From Oikopleura dioica (taxonomy: Eukaryota; Chordata; Appendicularia; Copelata; Oikopleuridae), in the NCBI GenBank assembly GCA_907165135.1, contig OU015566.1:2172501-2236500 (forward strand): a DNA stretch of 64,000 nt, given 5' to 3'. Position 1 is the first letter of the stretch, and the number at the start of each line of letters is the position of its first letter. Both the position numbers and the translations under genes were made by a program. This document shows positions 46,601 through 57,675 of this stretch, one piece after another. Below the pieces are notes generated by a model. It searched no databases, was not told where the DNA came from, and saw only the letters and a program-made list of their open reading frames with translations.

Positions 46601-47679
46601 CTTCAGAGCCAGCACTTTCTGCTGGCATAATGTCCCAATCGATTTTGCCGTCTTTTTCGAGCGACTCGACCATTTGGTCCAACCACTAAAGCATTTGAAA
46701 ACGTAAATTAATTTTTTCCTTACTTGACCGTAATAAGCAAAGTTGGATAGTTGAATGGAAAATTGAACTTTCATGATTTTATCAATCGAAACAATCTTGA
46801 AGTTTTCCTCTACCCATTTTTCCGCTTCACTGTTGAAGAAATTCGCGACAATCTCTTTGAAATAATCTGTACATCCCATTTTCAAAAACTCTGTTAAAAA
46901 AGACGCACTCTCTTATGCAGGGTGAGATCAATGATGAATAGACCGGAAATGAAGGAGTCTACAATCTCTCAATTTTCTCGCCTCAAAATTTGTTTCAGGC
47001 GCCCGTGGTCTTTGATCTTCTGAGTTCGGAAGCAAGCATGGAACATCTTTACAAAAGTCTTGGGGGCTGGACATATGCATTTTTCGATTACTGGTATCAC
47101 AAAGGTACTCTTTACGTACAAATAATTTTCGTATTTTTATTTTCAAAGTTACGCGAAATTTTGGCTCTGATGGACTCCGTGCCAGTTTGAAAGTCCTTGA
47201 TCCGCTGGAATACAAAGATCGTTATGCAGAAAACATTGTTACTTACGTCGTCAATGCTGCTAATGATGAGTTCTTTTCCCTGACTGGGCCGTTGAACTAC
47301 TGGGAGAAGTTGGGCGGAAAGAAACTTTTGCGAATATTGCCTGATCAGCCGCATGGTGGAGTTTGGGGAGGATGGGATAGGGAGGAGGAAAATATCGGTA
47401 GAAGTAAGACTGTCTTCCTTGATTTCCAAAGTCGTTCATTTTTCTTTTCGTTCAGAAATCACGAGAACGAAAATAAGCGATGTTGGCGACATGGCAGAGA
47501 TCCAGCAAGATCGCTTGTGGACATCTCTAGAAGCCCTCTTCCCGGCTGTTCTATCCGCTCCCGAGAGCATCCCATCAATCGATACAAATTTCAACGAATT
47601 CGCCGGAGAAATGAAACTGACCGCGAAATCTTCTCTCGCGCCTGAAGCAGTTCGGACTTACTCCAGGAATGATTTCTAG
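43693..47679 (+). CDS. membrane-anchored fusion of an inactive M14 carboxypeptidase-like domain and a PhoPQ-related (AprA-type) domain
   Basis: Exons 43693-43771, 43815-43853, 43897-44423, 44542-45119, 45168-45561, 46999-47104, 47149-47397 and 47456-47679 give one frame of 731 aa. All introns are GT-AG except 44424-44541, which would be GC-AG and phase 0. Residues 1-26 (MKKILVGIGVFGVLLAIALG) form a signal anchor. Residues 40-310 resemble M14 metallocarboxypeptidases (SNPHGYDYALQKDQNWTKNR, DDPCSEDFVG), but the zinc motif GxHAREW is GLRANDF and the later ligand His and catalytic Glu positions are also changed, so it should not bind zinc. Residues 315-730 match the PhoPQ-activated/AprA alpha/beta-hydrolase family (YNMTSLQWLDD, VVGASKRGWTCW, GGWTYAFFDYW, VVNAANDEFF, LPDQPHGG). 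A class 3 lipase gene lies antisense in the 1,437 bp intron. If the GC-AG intron is wrong, these are two genes. Confidence 0.65.
45614..46879 (-). CDS. class 3 lipase nested in an intron of the fusion gene
   Basis: The start MGCTDYFKE opens exon 46724-46879, joined by a 37 bp GT-AG intron to an exon starting 46685. Later exons hold the lipase core: ILIVGHSLGGAVASL with nucleophile Ser in GHSLGG, VVSVASPKIGNKAF (acid strand region) and SDLIVDFP, ending FGNAVEKARKFVEAN at 45614. It lacks a signal peptide, so a cytosolic lipase of the Rhizomucor/diacylglycerol-lipase type is likely. Two joins (around 46560-46590, and 46090-46150) have no GT donor that keeps frame; a GG- or GA-type donor would, so exact exon ends are provisional. 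All coding sequence lies inside the intron 45562-46998 of the plus-strand gene. Confidence 0.7.
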
Positions 47680-47724
47680 GGCTCTTTGAAAATTATGATT
47701 TTCCCCCATAAAATGAATCATTGA

Positions 47725-48159
47725 TAGGGGGTGCACAGTGGGAAAATCGGTAAATTTAAAAGTTTTTTAATCTATATTATAACCCCTCAAGAAGATCCGC
47801 ATTCATCTAAGGATCATTTTATTTCATTACGAGAAACCCAAAAAAGCACATGATCACCCCTAAAATCACGTGACAAGGGTTGATTCAACATACTTTTGCC
47901 TGTAGAAAAAAAGTGCCAAAAGGTTACCTCGTAATTTTCCAGCATATAAAAGAGCAAATCAAGCGCTTATGCATAAAAACCCTAATATATATCGGGTTTT
48001 AGAAAAATCGCATTTTGGCCTCAGGTGACCTCAGGTGACCTTTGATGACCCCAAGTCGCATGTTAAAATGATCAGTGGATCTTAGGCTTTCCATCGATGT
48101 ATCATTCATCCCTATAAGAGGATGATAAAAAAATCGATTTTCCCACTGTGCACCCCCTA
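47725..48159. mobile_element. hAT-type MITE
   Basis: A 435 bp element with perfect 25 bp inverted ends starting TAGGGGGTGCACAGTGGG, flanked on both sides by the octamer ATCATTGA. TAGGG ends together with an 8 bp target duplication are typical of hAT elements. No transposase. It lies between two plus-strand genes. Confidence 0.85.
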
Positions 48160-48200
48160 ATCATTGAAGAAATACTTTTAATAATAAACGAGATTGGAGG

Positions 48201-48665
48201 ATGAGATTTTACAATGGATCTGAAATCTGCGATCTTTCGCAAATCGGCGACTTGCAAATTCAGATCGATGAGGTGAAAATTTTCATCATATTTTTTCTAA
48301 TTTTTCGATGAAGACAACTTTCGATCGAGTTGAAGGAATTCCCGACCGAGAGCAAGTACTGACCCTTTCATCGACCGAAGAAAATATTTGGCACAGTGGC
48401 TTTATTGATTTCGAATTTTTGCTCGATGGCCGAAAAGTAAATCTATATGTTTTGGAAAAATTGAAATTAACGGCGGTTTAGTTTGTTGCATCTAGTCTTC
48501 CAGGAGTAACCCCATCAGATAAATGGGCCTCCGAAATGTGCACAACTCCGGATGAATGCGAAGGATGTTTGGTTTGAGGAAAACTCTCTTTATTCTGACT
48601 GTACTTCAATAAAAAACTAACTGACGAATTGGAAGTTTGAAAAAATCTGCAGCGTGTGCTTTTGA
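48201..48665 (+). CDS. small Cys-containing protein of unknown function (4 exons)
   Basis: Exons 48201-48272, 48314-48436, 48482-48571 and 48636-48665 join in phase 0 across GT-AG introns of 41, 45 and 64 bp to 104 aa. It starts MRFYNGSEICDLSQIG, has no signal peptide or membrane helix, and ends in a Cys cluster (CTTPDECEGCL, CSVCF) that could bind a metal. Every exon has a length divisible by three, which supports real exons. I do not recognise the family. The hAT-type MITE ends 41 bp upstream, so the promoter may lie within or beyond that element. Confidence 0.5.
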
Positions 48666-48915
48666 TTGAGTTTTACGAGTGCTTCCCTGTCGGGGTACTA
48701 TTTATTCAGCGCGAGATCGGATCCGTATTCTGAGTTATTCAAACGGATTAAACACGCGCTAATCGAGAATTCTGATGCTACAACTTCCCACAAATGCTCA
48801 CTCCGAATAAGTCCTTTGTCAATTCATGCGCTCATGAGAAACAGCAAAAACAGAAGGCGGCTCAGTTACGGATATACAAACCGACTTTCAATTTTTTAAA
48901 GAGAAAAGGGTAAAA

Positions 48916-49498
48916 ATGATTTTGGCGCAAAATTTTTCCATTACAATTTCACCAAACGGGAGTGTTCTTGTCGATCCGGAAATCGAGATTGATTCAACTA
49001 AGTGCATCATCTGCATCGGCGCGCAGAAGAAATATCTCCAGCCGCAGTTGATTGAAGATGCTCTTAGGAATTGGTCCTTCAGTCAAATGTACAAAGCGCC
49101 CATTATCGAGATTCCTCAAATATAGGAACGCGATACTGTCAGGCGAAATATCGTAATCGGCGAATAAATAATGTACATAAAGATAAGGAACCAAGATTCA
49201 AGAAACATCCTTCTACTTGACCTTGAGATCTCTCCCCTTGGATTCGCGCTGGCTTGGATACCCCTGAGTGATTTCATAAAAATGTTCAAAAACGGCGTCG
49301 GACCGCATTCGATCACGCTCGAACATCAAGAAAGGTACGATTTTTCGATCATAAATATGTTTTATGGACATTTTTTCTAGCGTCGCTGTTCTGATCCCCT
49401 CGACGAAGTCAGACCATTTTCTGATCCGCCCATACACGATTTTCAAAAAAGGAAGTGTTCGTTCAAAAAGTTCAAATCCAATGCCGGCTAATAAATAA
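48916..49498 (+). CDS. uncharacterised protein, incompletely resolved
   Basis: The first part (MILAQNFSITISPNGSVLVD onward, 69 codons) ends in TAG at 49123-49125. A second open stretch from about 49174 (IRNQDSRNILLLDLEISPLG) continues across a 47 bp GT-AG intron (49335-49381) to AVLIPSTKSDHFLIRPYTIF and a stop at 49498. The two parts are close and similar in style (beta-rich, low Cys), so one gene with a non-standard intron between 49120 and 49173 is likely, but two short genes are possible. No family recognised. Confidence 0.4.
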
Positions 49499-49927
49499 TA
49501 AAGAAAAAAGTAATTTATCAGCAGTCATTAGCTCGAAAAAAACATATTGGACGCGTGATGCATGAAACGGTTTTGACTCGAAAATGGGTGTCGTGATTTT
49601 TCTGTGCGAATAATAATGCAAAGAAGAGGTTTTCTTAAGAATAGGAGGAACAGGAGAAGTTCATCTGCCCCCAACCAGAGAAAAAGCTTTGGAGGAAAGA
49701 AGATTTCTTTTCCAAAAAACCGTTTTAGCACGCCTCATAATCGATTGCTTATCTTTTTGAGTGCATCCTAGAATTAAATCCCTTGCAAAACATATTGAGA
49801 TTACAATATGAATATGCAGGAAGATCCGATAAGTCAGCTAATTTGAATAATCTATTTTCGCACATATTTAAGAGCTTTCCTTTGTTCATTTCTTGAAAAA
49901 ATCTCAAAAAAAAAATATTTTTTTAGA
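49499..49927. other. intergenic, nothing recognised
   Basis: About 430 bp between two plus-strand genes. AT-rich towards the right, where the promoter of the small secreted peptide should be. No repeat or RNA gene seen. Confidence 0.35.
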
Positions 49928-50176
49928 ATGAAAATTCTTGTTCTAGCGATTTTTGTCGCAGAGACTTTTGGCTTCAGCATCCCATTTAGTAAGTCCAAGG
50001 CCATTTCGCTTGCGAAAACCAAAATTTAAGGCTCTGCGCAACATAATATCTACAACGAGAATTTCCTTCCAATCGAAAATGAAGTAAAAAGAAACTTCTT
50101 TGGAAAATATTTAAACGCGATGGACGACGAAAACGATTTCTACAAGCAGTTTCTTAACAATCTTTCTTTCAAATAA
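49928..50176 (+). CDS. small secreted peptide precursor
   Basis: Exons 49928-49988 and 50031-50176 (42 bp GT-AG intron) give 68 aa. MKILVLAIFVAETFGFSIP is a clear signal peptide. The remaining ~50 residues contain a dibasic VKR site followed by NFFGKYLNAMDDENDFYKQF and no Cys. This could be a processed peptide hormone or an antimicrobial-type or adhesive peptide; nothing further can be said from sequence alone. Polyadenylation-like AATAAA overlaps the stop. Confidence 0.65.
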
Positions 50177-50367
50177 AATTATATTCTTCTCTCAAAAATT
50201 GATTACGTTTTCGTTTATCATTCAACATATATGTTCGGCAGAGTAATTTCACAGCTGAGCGACTTGTATCGCCAAGAACCGTAAACGCGGCGCTAGGTTG
50301 TTAGTACTTTTGTGAACATAAATCGTTAAAACAGAGTTTTTCTGAAGAGGATTTTTGGCTAGAGAAG

Positions 50368-52232
50368 ATGAGGGTAGTTTTTTCGAGCTTTTTGCTCGTT
50401 GAAATATGGGCTTGTTTCCCGGGCTTTTTCTCAAGACCACCAGTGAATGAAAGGCCAAGACCAACGCCAATTTACAGGACCACTACCACTCTTTCCATTG
50501 GAGATGGATGTGATCCGAAAAGAATCTGCGACCGATTCGGCTGTAAAACTGGATGCCCGATGATTCACGATTATGTATGTCACCGACAATGCCTCGATCG
50601 ACTTCAGCACTCCCGTTGTCAGAAATATGGAGACTGCTTTGTAAGAATGGAAAATATTTTGTAAAAATAATTCATAATCTAAGGAGCCGACAAAGAAGAC
50701 AACAACAACAAAATTATCTACAACAACAACTTCTTACTCAATAAATATTACTCGAAGAACTCGTCCATCTACAAGTGCGATTTATACATCAATTATTCCT
50801 GTTGACTCAACTCAGACTTCAGAAGCTACAACAACGATTCCTGACAATCCAAGAGGTTTTTACAATTTGGTCATTTTTTGTTAAAAAATTTTAAGATGAG
50901 CCGATACAAAGCACAATTAATACTTCGACCGACGCTGTTGAATCAAGTTTGTCTCGTCAAAGTTTCAAGTTATTCATCACTTTAGGAACAACAATCGTCT
51001 CTTCAACAACACAAGCATCAAAATCGACGACATCAGCGACAACCACAGAAAAATCAATAACCACAACATCCATTCCAAGAACGACTTCCACAACCACTAC
51101 CACAACTACAACAACAACATCTTCTACAACGAGCACTACAAGGACTACGACCTCAACCACTACAACAAGTACAACCACAACTACAACGTCCACTACGACA
51201 AGCACTACGACAACATCAACAACAACCACTACAACAACAACAACATCAACTACAACTTCTACAATCTTACCAACAAGCACTTCATCGACTTCCGCATCAA
51301 CAATGTCGGAAACACCATCCTCAACAGAATCAATTATTGAGTCCACGACATCTGCAGAGACGACCCCAACTCAACAATCTTCAACAGCGGCATTGTCATC
51401 ACAATCGTTTTCACAGCCAGCTTCTTCGACTTCACAGCCAGCTTCTACGACTTCAGCAAGTTTTTCTACATCAGCTTCAACAACTGAAACGTCATTGCGA
51501 CTCGAAGCCAAGCAAAATCGGGATCCAACACCGAAAACACTTCGAGAAACGACAACAACGACAACAGAGACACCCACAATGTCTGCAAATTCAGAGTTTC
51601 CTACGACAACATCTTTTGAAGAAACAGCGGGTACAACTGAGGCTCTAACAACCTCCGCGGCCACATCAAACGCAGCTCAAAGTTCAACTACAAGTTCAGC
51701 AGCATCTTCAACATCAACATCAACAGCTACAACAACAACAACAACTACAACAACAACTACAACAACAACGACAACTTCAACTACAACCTCTACAACAACA
51801 ACAACGACCGAGATTCAAGCAACAACATCCATTGCAGAAACATCAACGACAACAGCTCCTCCTACATCAACAACAGTTTCAACAGCATCAACTTCTGCAG
51901 CGACAACTACCGCGGAACAAACAACTACTTCAACAGCAGAGTCAACAACATCGACAACGGAGGAACAAACTTCGACAACAGCGCAACAGACATCAATGTC
52001 GACATCAGCTGCGGAAACAACAATCACAACGTCAACAGCAGCATCAACTACCGAGCAAACCTCAACAACTGTTCAAACAACTGAAGAAACAACCGAGTTA
52101 ACAACATCTTCTGCCGCGCAGACATCATCGACCGTTGGTTCTACAGGTAAATCTTAGCAAGATTCTTCTGTCTGATTACAAAACCTAGCATCATCAACCA
52201 CCGCGTCTTCAACCATGTCAACATCGACATAA
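50368..52232 (+). CDS. secreted Thr/Ser-rich mucin with N-terminal Cys-rich domain
   Basis: Exons 50368-50640, 50684-50855, 50896-50955, 50986-52146 and 52189-52232 join across GT-AG introns of 30-43 bp to 569 aa. The start MRVVFSSFLLVEIWACFPGF is a signal peptide. Residues 47-91 form a compact Cys domain (CDPKRICDRFGCKTGC, CHRQCLDRLQHSRCQKYGDC). The following ~470 residues are almost wholly Thr with Ser, Ala and Glu, the composition of heavily O-glycosylated mucin. There is no membrane helix or GPI tail, so it should be secreted as mucus or gel. The two Thr-rich membrane genes at 23275 and 37728 share composition but no clear domain homology. Microsatellite-like ACA/CAA repeats make this exon prone to length change. 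Confidence 0.75.
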
Positions 52233-52327
52233 TTCAAGCAGACATAGAAAACGTACTTCAAATTATCTTTAATTTTTTTTTTCATTGATTTTATTGAGAA
52301 TAAATGTTGGGTAAAAACATGTTTATT

Positions 52328-54627
52328 TTACTTTTCCGGAGCAGGCTCGCAGATATTGTAACCGAGGTTTTTCTGCTGAATCTCCTTGATTTTCTCGTTC
52401 CATGGGTTGACTTCGCCAAAGGCTTCAGGGTAGTCCTCCAAAATTTGATTCCAGAACATCTCAGCGGTCAGAACCATTGAAGTTTGACTTGGAAAAGACA
52501 ATCAAAAAATGACAAAAAGCTTCTCACCTTGGATGGAAACCATCAACCAATTCAATCAGATGCCATCCTTCTCCGCCTTCGGATATCCACTTCTCAATGC
52601 TCTCCTCAATGTCAAACGGATAGTAAAGAGCCTTGAAATTGCTGTAGTCCGATTGCTGAATCACCGACTCGGCAACATCAGAAAGCATCATTGCGTGATC
52701 AGTAGTAATTTCTCGGAGAGTTTCATTCTTCGTCATCCAGCCCATGCAAGGAGAAATTTGAAGGCATTCGAGGTACTCATAAATGTCGGGATAAGTCATG
52801 TCCTGTCGATATTCTCCCAAAGGATGAGTTTTTTCATGCATCAGATCCCACAAAACGGAGCCATTTGCAAGACCAGTCATGACGACAGTAGATCCTTCTG
52901 GCAGGATAGTGTTGAGATAATCGAGTGTTTCGATGGTTTTCTCCTCGAATTTTTCAGCAGAGGTGAAGCTGTTTTCTGTTGGAATTCGACCATTGCAAAC
53001 ATCGTTTCCGATAAGAGAGAGGAAGACGACCATCCTGTTGTCTGTTGGCTTTCGGCTCAAACCCTTGACGATTTTGTCGGCCATGGAGGTGATTCTAGCG
53101 CCGTTATTGGCCTTTTTGAGAGTTTTTTAAGCAATGTTATTATTCATTTCATACAGTGGTATGAGCGGTTTCCGCACCCCTATTTTTCGCCTTTAAAAAT
53201 TCATATCTTTCGATTCAGATATGATATTCGATTTCTGTTTCCAGTAATGAAATTTTCACGCCATTTTCTACTAGGGAAAAATACAATAAATAGAGTTTTT
53301 TGAAATTAATTGTGTAATTTTAAAAAATCGTAGGGGTGCGGCAACCGCTCATACCACTGTAAGACAATCTCAGCTCTTTCCTGATTTTGGTAGTCATTCA
53401 ATCCACATCGGTTTCTCTCAACAAGTCTTTTGTAAATCGAATCCATCTGAATATCAGAATAAGACTTGATATCATCCATCCAGCAATTATCCGAATGTCC
53501 AGTTGCCCAGGAAAGTTGAGGCCAATCCAACTCATTCGTCAAAAGCATGAAAAGGTTCTTGAAAGTGTTTTCATTGAACTCAGTCGGGCGGAACCAGGAT
53601 GGAGGGAGGGAGAAATGCGCGCTGGCTGAGTCACCGAGAATAGCGACTCCGACGGGTGGGTAGTTGTCGCAGTAGAGTCGTTCGTAGGCGATACCGTGCT
53701 CGTCGACACCGTAGATTCCGTTGGAATTGTGATCGATGACGCGATCTTCGTTAACTGGCTTTTGACCGGGGTAGATGTCGCCGTCAAGCGGGCTAGATTC
53801 GGATTTGTCAAAAATCGAATTCTCAAAAATTCTCTTCCTTGATTTCAAGATGTCAAAATCCGTTCCTTGTATCCTCTCCACGCCACCATTTTCCCCGAAG
53901 GCCTTCAGTATCCCCAGAGAATCCATCGCGATCTGGGTCAATGAGAGGCTTGTGTTGCTCTCCGAAATCAATCAAAATGTGGTCCATGATTTCTTCAAGA
54001 GTAATTTTCGATTCCTTCAGGAATTCTGCATTGATCAACTCGGAGAATTCTTCAAATCGACCTTGACGGAGGAACTTTGATCCTAAGAGGGTTTCATTCC
54101 GATATTTTTTTAATCTAGAATCTAGATATAATTTTTTTCAACCCCTTTCCTTCTCGAATCTCAGGTCGTCCAGTCCAAAGCGGGCAGTGCTCCATCGGGT
54201 CCGATTCCGCATACCTTGGCAGGTCAAAAGCCGAGCAAGTCCTGTGCCCAGTACTAACGTAACAAGCGCCAATACAGTAGCACATCGTATCAACCGTATG
54301 CACATTTGGACGTCGCTGAATCTCATTCACCATTCGCCCGAAAAGCTCCTCAGCAAGGCCGCCGATCACAGTAATATCTACAGGCAGGAAACCGACAATG
54401 TCTCGGGTCGCTTCGAATCCATCTTTTCCATGGAAATCGGCGTACTGCTCGATCCAGGAAGTGAGGATACTGCAGGCGGCGCAAAGACCTCCTCCATTTT
54501 TATCCGCCGCCGCGAGGGCTTAAAATAGAAAAATAATAATTTTTTTTTTACAAATTTTAAAAGAAATTTCAGGAAAAAAACTCCCTTGAAACTTACCGAG
54601 GAAAGAGAAAAACTTAAAAACTCTCAT
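52328..54627 (-). CDS. AOAH: acyloxyacyl hydrolase (LPS-deacylating enzyme)
   Basis: It removes secondary acyl chains from bacterial lipid A. Exons: 54597-54627 (signal peptide MRVFKFFSFLALAAA with the next exon), about 54157-54518 (saposin B-like Cys domain: CAACSILTSWIEQY, CYCIGACYVS), about 53900-54090, the GDSAS exon ending 53366, 52528-53111 and 52328-52487. The catalytic domain has the GDSL/SGNH blocks LGDSASAHFSLPPSWF, LIGNDVCNG and DGFHPSQ (catalytic His). The Ca-binding-like DPDRDGFSG and DHNSNGIYG are also present. The join from WWRGED to GDIYPGQ needs a GA-AG intron. The intron 53112-53365 contains a Tc1-type MITE. Length and domain order agree with vertebrate AOAH; the product should be secreted or lysosomal. 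Confidence 0.88.
53154..53359. mobile_element. Tc1/mariner-type MITE in an AOAH intron
   Basis: A 206 bp element with inverted ends starting CAGTGGTATGAGCGGTT, flanked by TA on both sides; CAGTGG ends and TA duplication are typical of Tc1/mariner. It sits 6 bp from the 5' splice site. Without it the intron would be about 48 bp, the local norm. Confidence 0.85.
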
Positions 54628-57477
54628 TCTGAGCGTCTGCTTCCGGCATCACAAGACTCATTTTTCAACATTTGCTACTTTCTCACCGGGCCCGAATAAA
54701 GAACACAAAATTTACGTAAGGAATTGGTCAGCATTTCGCGACGAAGGAATTCCAAAATGCCAAAAATGATGAAAAAATACGTTTTGGAATAAAACCCAAG
54801 GGACTCGTGAAACACTTCATGTTTAGATAGATAATGTAAACCCCGACGTATCTCAAATTCCAAGACCTTCCGAGGTTATTACAAATATGCCCGAAGCTGA
54901 CGTTTACCAAGTTTTCTCCGGGCTACGTTGAGCTATTATGTTTTTTTTTCCTTTTTCAAAAATTTAATTGTCGGCGCGAATTTTTCGTCGAAAACGATCA
55001 GTTGACTCTGGCACGAGGGCCTTAAAATATTGTTTTCTAAAGTGGGCAACGTTGGCGTGAAGATTGTCAGGGAAGAAACCGGCGATTAGTGCGGACGATA
55101 TTGGTAAGAGCATTGGATTTTTCTTTCAACACGTGATTATCTTTTCATTTCTAAAAAACGATCCAAAGTTTTCGCGGAGAATTTTTGTGACAAAAATTTG
55201 GGTAATGATAAAACTCGATTTTTCTTGATCGGTTTGGTCCTCAATAAGCTTGAACAAATGTACCGCGATGCATATTTATCTACGTAACCAAGCTTCTTGA
55301 TTTAGAAAAAGGGGATCCTTCGCTTTTTAGACGACCTTTTTTCTTTGAGCTTTTTCACGAATTTTTGTTTTTTTTTTTTGAAAATAATTATTCATTAATT
55401 TAATTATTTATGAAAATTTTATTATTACACAAACACTTTAATAATCATTAAATTATTTTTGAATAAACAATGAAACAAATGATTATTTTTAAAATTTAAT
55501 AAATAAATAATATAATTGTGAATTTCTTAACAAGCATTTTTTTGTAATGAAAATCGCAGCAAACAGGACCAACACTAATTTTTAGAAAGTCACTGCCAAG
55601 ACTTACTCGGGAAATTAACGATACCTTATCTTTTGCATCTTCGTGTTTACTCCCCTTCCAAATTTATTTAGAGAAAAAGGAAGACCCCTATTCGGAATAG
55701 GCTATTCCTGTTGATTTCTAATTAAAAAACGTGAGATCTTCGAGTGATCAGATTCTTACAAGATTTTAATCGCGCTCTACGAAGTTTACGGAAGAAGCGC
55801 CGCCCATGTACCTTCTCAAGTGGGAAGCGCCTTTGAAGCGATTTTTAGAAAGAAAAAACACTTGATAGAATTCGCCAGGTGTCATATCGGCCTTCCTTAT
55901 CGAAAAACGCGTTCGGTATATTCCACGGATTAATCGTTGCGTCATCTTCAATTTTCTAGAGTTCAAAAAACGCAACTACCAGGCAATGTTCGTTTCAGGC
56001 TGATTTAAGGATCCCCCTTCAAGTTGGACTGCCTTTCTCAAACAGCGATTTCGGATTGATCCCCTTAAGAATTTCATCCCTGTCCTGATTACCAAAACCT
56101 GTGCGGAAACCCTGAGTCAGGAAAAAAAATCGAAAATCTTAAAGGTATCAATCCGAAATCACTGTTTGAAAAATCAGTCAAAATCGAGGAGGGATCCTTA
56201 ATTCAAATCGAAAATTTTCGGAAATTTTTCCGACTCAGGGTTTTTTGCACATGTTTCGGTAATCAGGTCATAGATGAAAATCTACATGAGTAGCACTTTT
56301 TAATTAGCCAGAATTCTATCTTCTCTTGTGACCCCGTTTTTAACTCAAAATAAATCAAATTGAACTAAAGGCGAAAAGGATTATTTTCATTTTCGCGGTT
56401 TTTAATCTCAAACAACCATTATTGAACGACGCATTTTTCAATAATCTCATACTCGAATCACTTAGCGACCGAGTTTCATTAAAATGAGGGAAATAGACAA
56501 AACGGAGCTGGATTTGTTTTGGTACCCGCAGATATATTTTTCCCAAAACGCCATCTAAGCGGCTAAAAGCTTAATTTCGAATTTGATTTCGGCAGAAATA
56601 TTGGAATAGGCCGGAAATCGTTTAACATTGATTAAACTCAATTAGCTATTTTATTGCTTCCGCTAAATATAACAGGTCGCAAACCAAGTGGAGTTTTGTC
56701 CAATTCGATGGCTTATCTGTCTTTTTTATGTTCTACAATTGTTGGTTGAACAAAACTTATCATGAGAACACGAAGATTTGGCTGGAAGAATTTTTTGGCA
56801 TTGGATAATTTCACGTTTTTCCAAATAAAATTAGCCGTTTTTGTTTTTTTCAAAAATTTGAACTAAAATTTTCAAATTTATGAAAAATGAAATTGGCTTT
56901 CTTTGCTACAGAATAAATTAAAGCAGTGAATTCAATGTGGCAGAATAAACTTTTGAGCTGTGTGTTTGGGTTTAAATTTATTTTCGGAGAAAAGTGAAAA
57001 GCGGATTAGTGACGAACATGAAGAGCGCGTTTCCTGGACGTGTCGCGCGTCAAACGGTTAAACAAGAAAAGAAACGCGTCGACGGAGAGAATCAGCTGAG
57101 AAAACCGAGTCTTCAGATTCCATGTTCAATCAGACGCAGACAGCTCTCCAATCAAGTAGTCGTCAAGTTCTTCTATCGCCGATTCTGAATGACCTGAAAA
57201 TAATTCATTTGAAGGAGAAATTCTAGAGCAAAAAATTTATCGCTATCTTGGCACTCGGAAAAACGGAGGTAGACGAAAAACAAAACAGCACGGAAAAAAA
57301 AAGAAAAAGAAAAGTGGAGAAATTCCTGCTCCGGAAGTGGCGAAAATATCTACAAGTCCCAAAAGGAGATATTCTCTTGTCGAAGAATTCCGAATTTGTG
57401 GATAATGGAACCCTTAGATAAGCGAGTTCTTGTTTTTCTTTCTCTATGAAGTTCAAATTCCATTCTTGGCAATTCTT
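54628..57477. other. gene-poor region
   Basis: No multi-exon gene could be supported. A 69-codon minus-strand frame at 55766-55975 and a 64-codon plus frame at 56994-57188 have no splice or domain support. An AT-rich stretch lies at 55370-55560. A CTGAGTCAGG-type motif occurs at about 56110 with an inverse near 56230 and recurs near 59610. Confidence 0.4.
56008..56197. mobile_element. palindromic TTAA-flanked MITE
   Basis: A 190 bp element between TTAA sites. Its arms of about 60 bp are inverted copies (GGATCCCCCTTCAAG... left; mirrored with several changes at right) and share the inner motif TTTCGGATTGAT. A half-length relative lies at 61280-61336. Confidence 0.7.
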
Positions 57478-57530
57478 TCAGCAGGGTGGTCCTCCGGGGT
57501 CCTCCAAGGGCTCACGAAAATCACCGGTAC

Positions 57531-57675
57531 CTCTAAATCGACCAATAACCGAGTGAAAATCTTCCGTAGAATCAAATTTCTTCTTTACGCTTCTCATGAT
57601 TATACTGGCTCCTCCAGGATGATTTCTGATATACTTGCTGACATCGTAAACTTTTCCGTCAATCAAAAGCTCCAA
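57531..57675 (-). CDS. exon with cytochrome b5 haem-binding domain (partial gene)
   Basis: The frame reads LLIDGKVYDVSKYIRNHPGG followed by ASIIMRSVKKKFDSTEDFHS. This is the cytochrome b5 fold with both haem ligands: His in HPGG and the later His in DFHS. It ends at a GT donor (57530). Such domains carry electrons or are fused to fatty acid hydroxylases and desaturases; the NHPGGASII form with a basic insert fits either. The upstream and downstream exons could not be assigned, so this may be a small gene piece or a decayed copy. Confidence 0.55.

Noticed and set aside
51050-51300. Short direct repeats that could suggest a CRISPR-like array
   Set aside because: The repeats are Thr-codon microsatellites without regular spacers, in a eukaryotic coding exon.
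50957-52101. Long open frames on the minus strand and in a second plus frame, rich in Val/Asp or Gln/His
   Set aside because: They are shadows of the ACA/CAA-repeat exon of the mucin. The plus-strand Thr frame joins correctly to exons with signal peptide and Cys domain.
54675-54910. Two overlapping minus frames of about 60 codons upstream of AOAH
   Set aside because: They are AT-rich random frames without start context, splice sites or domains.
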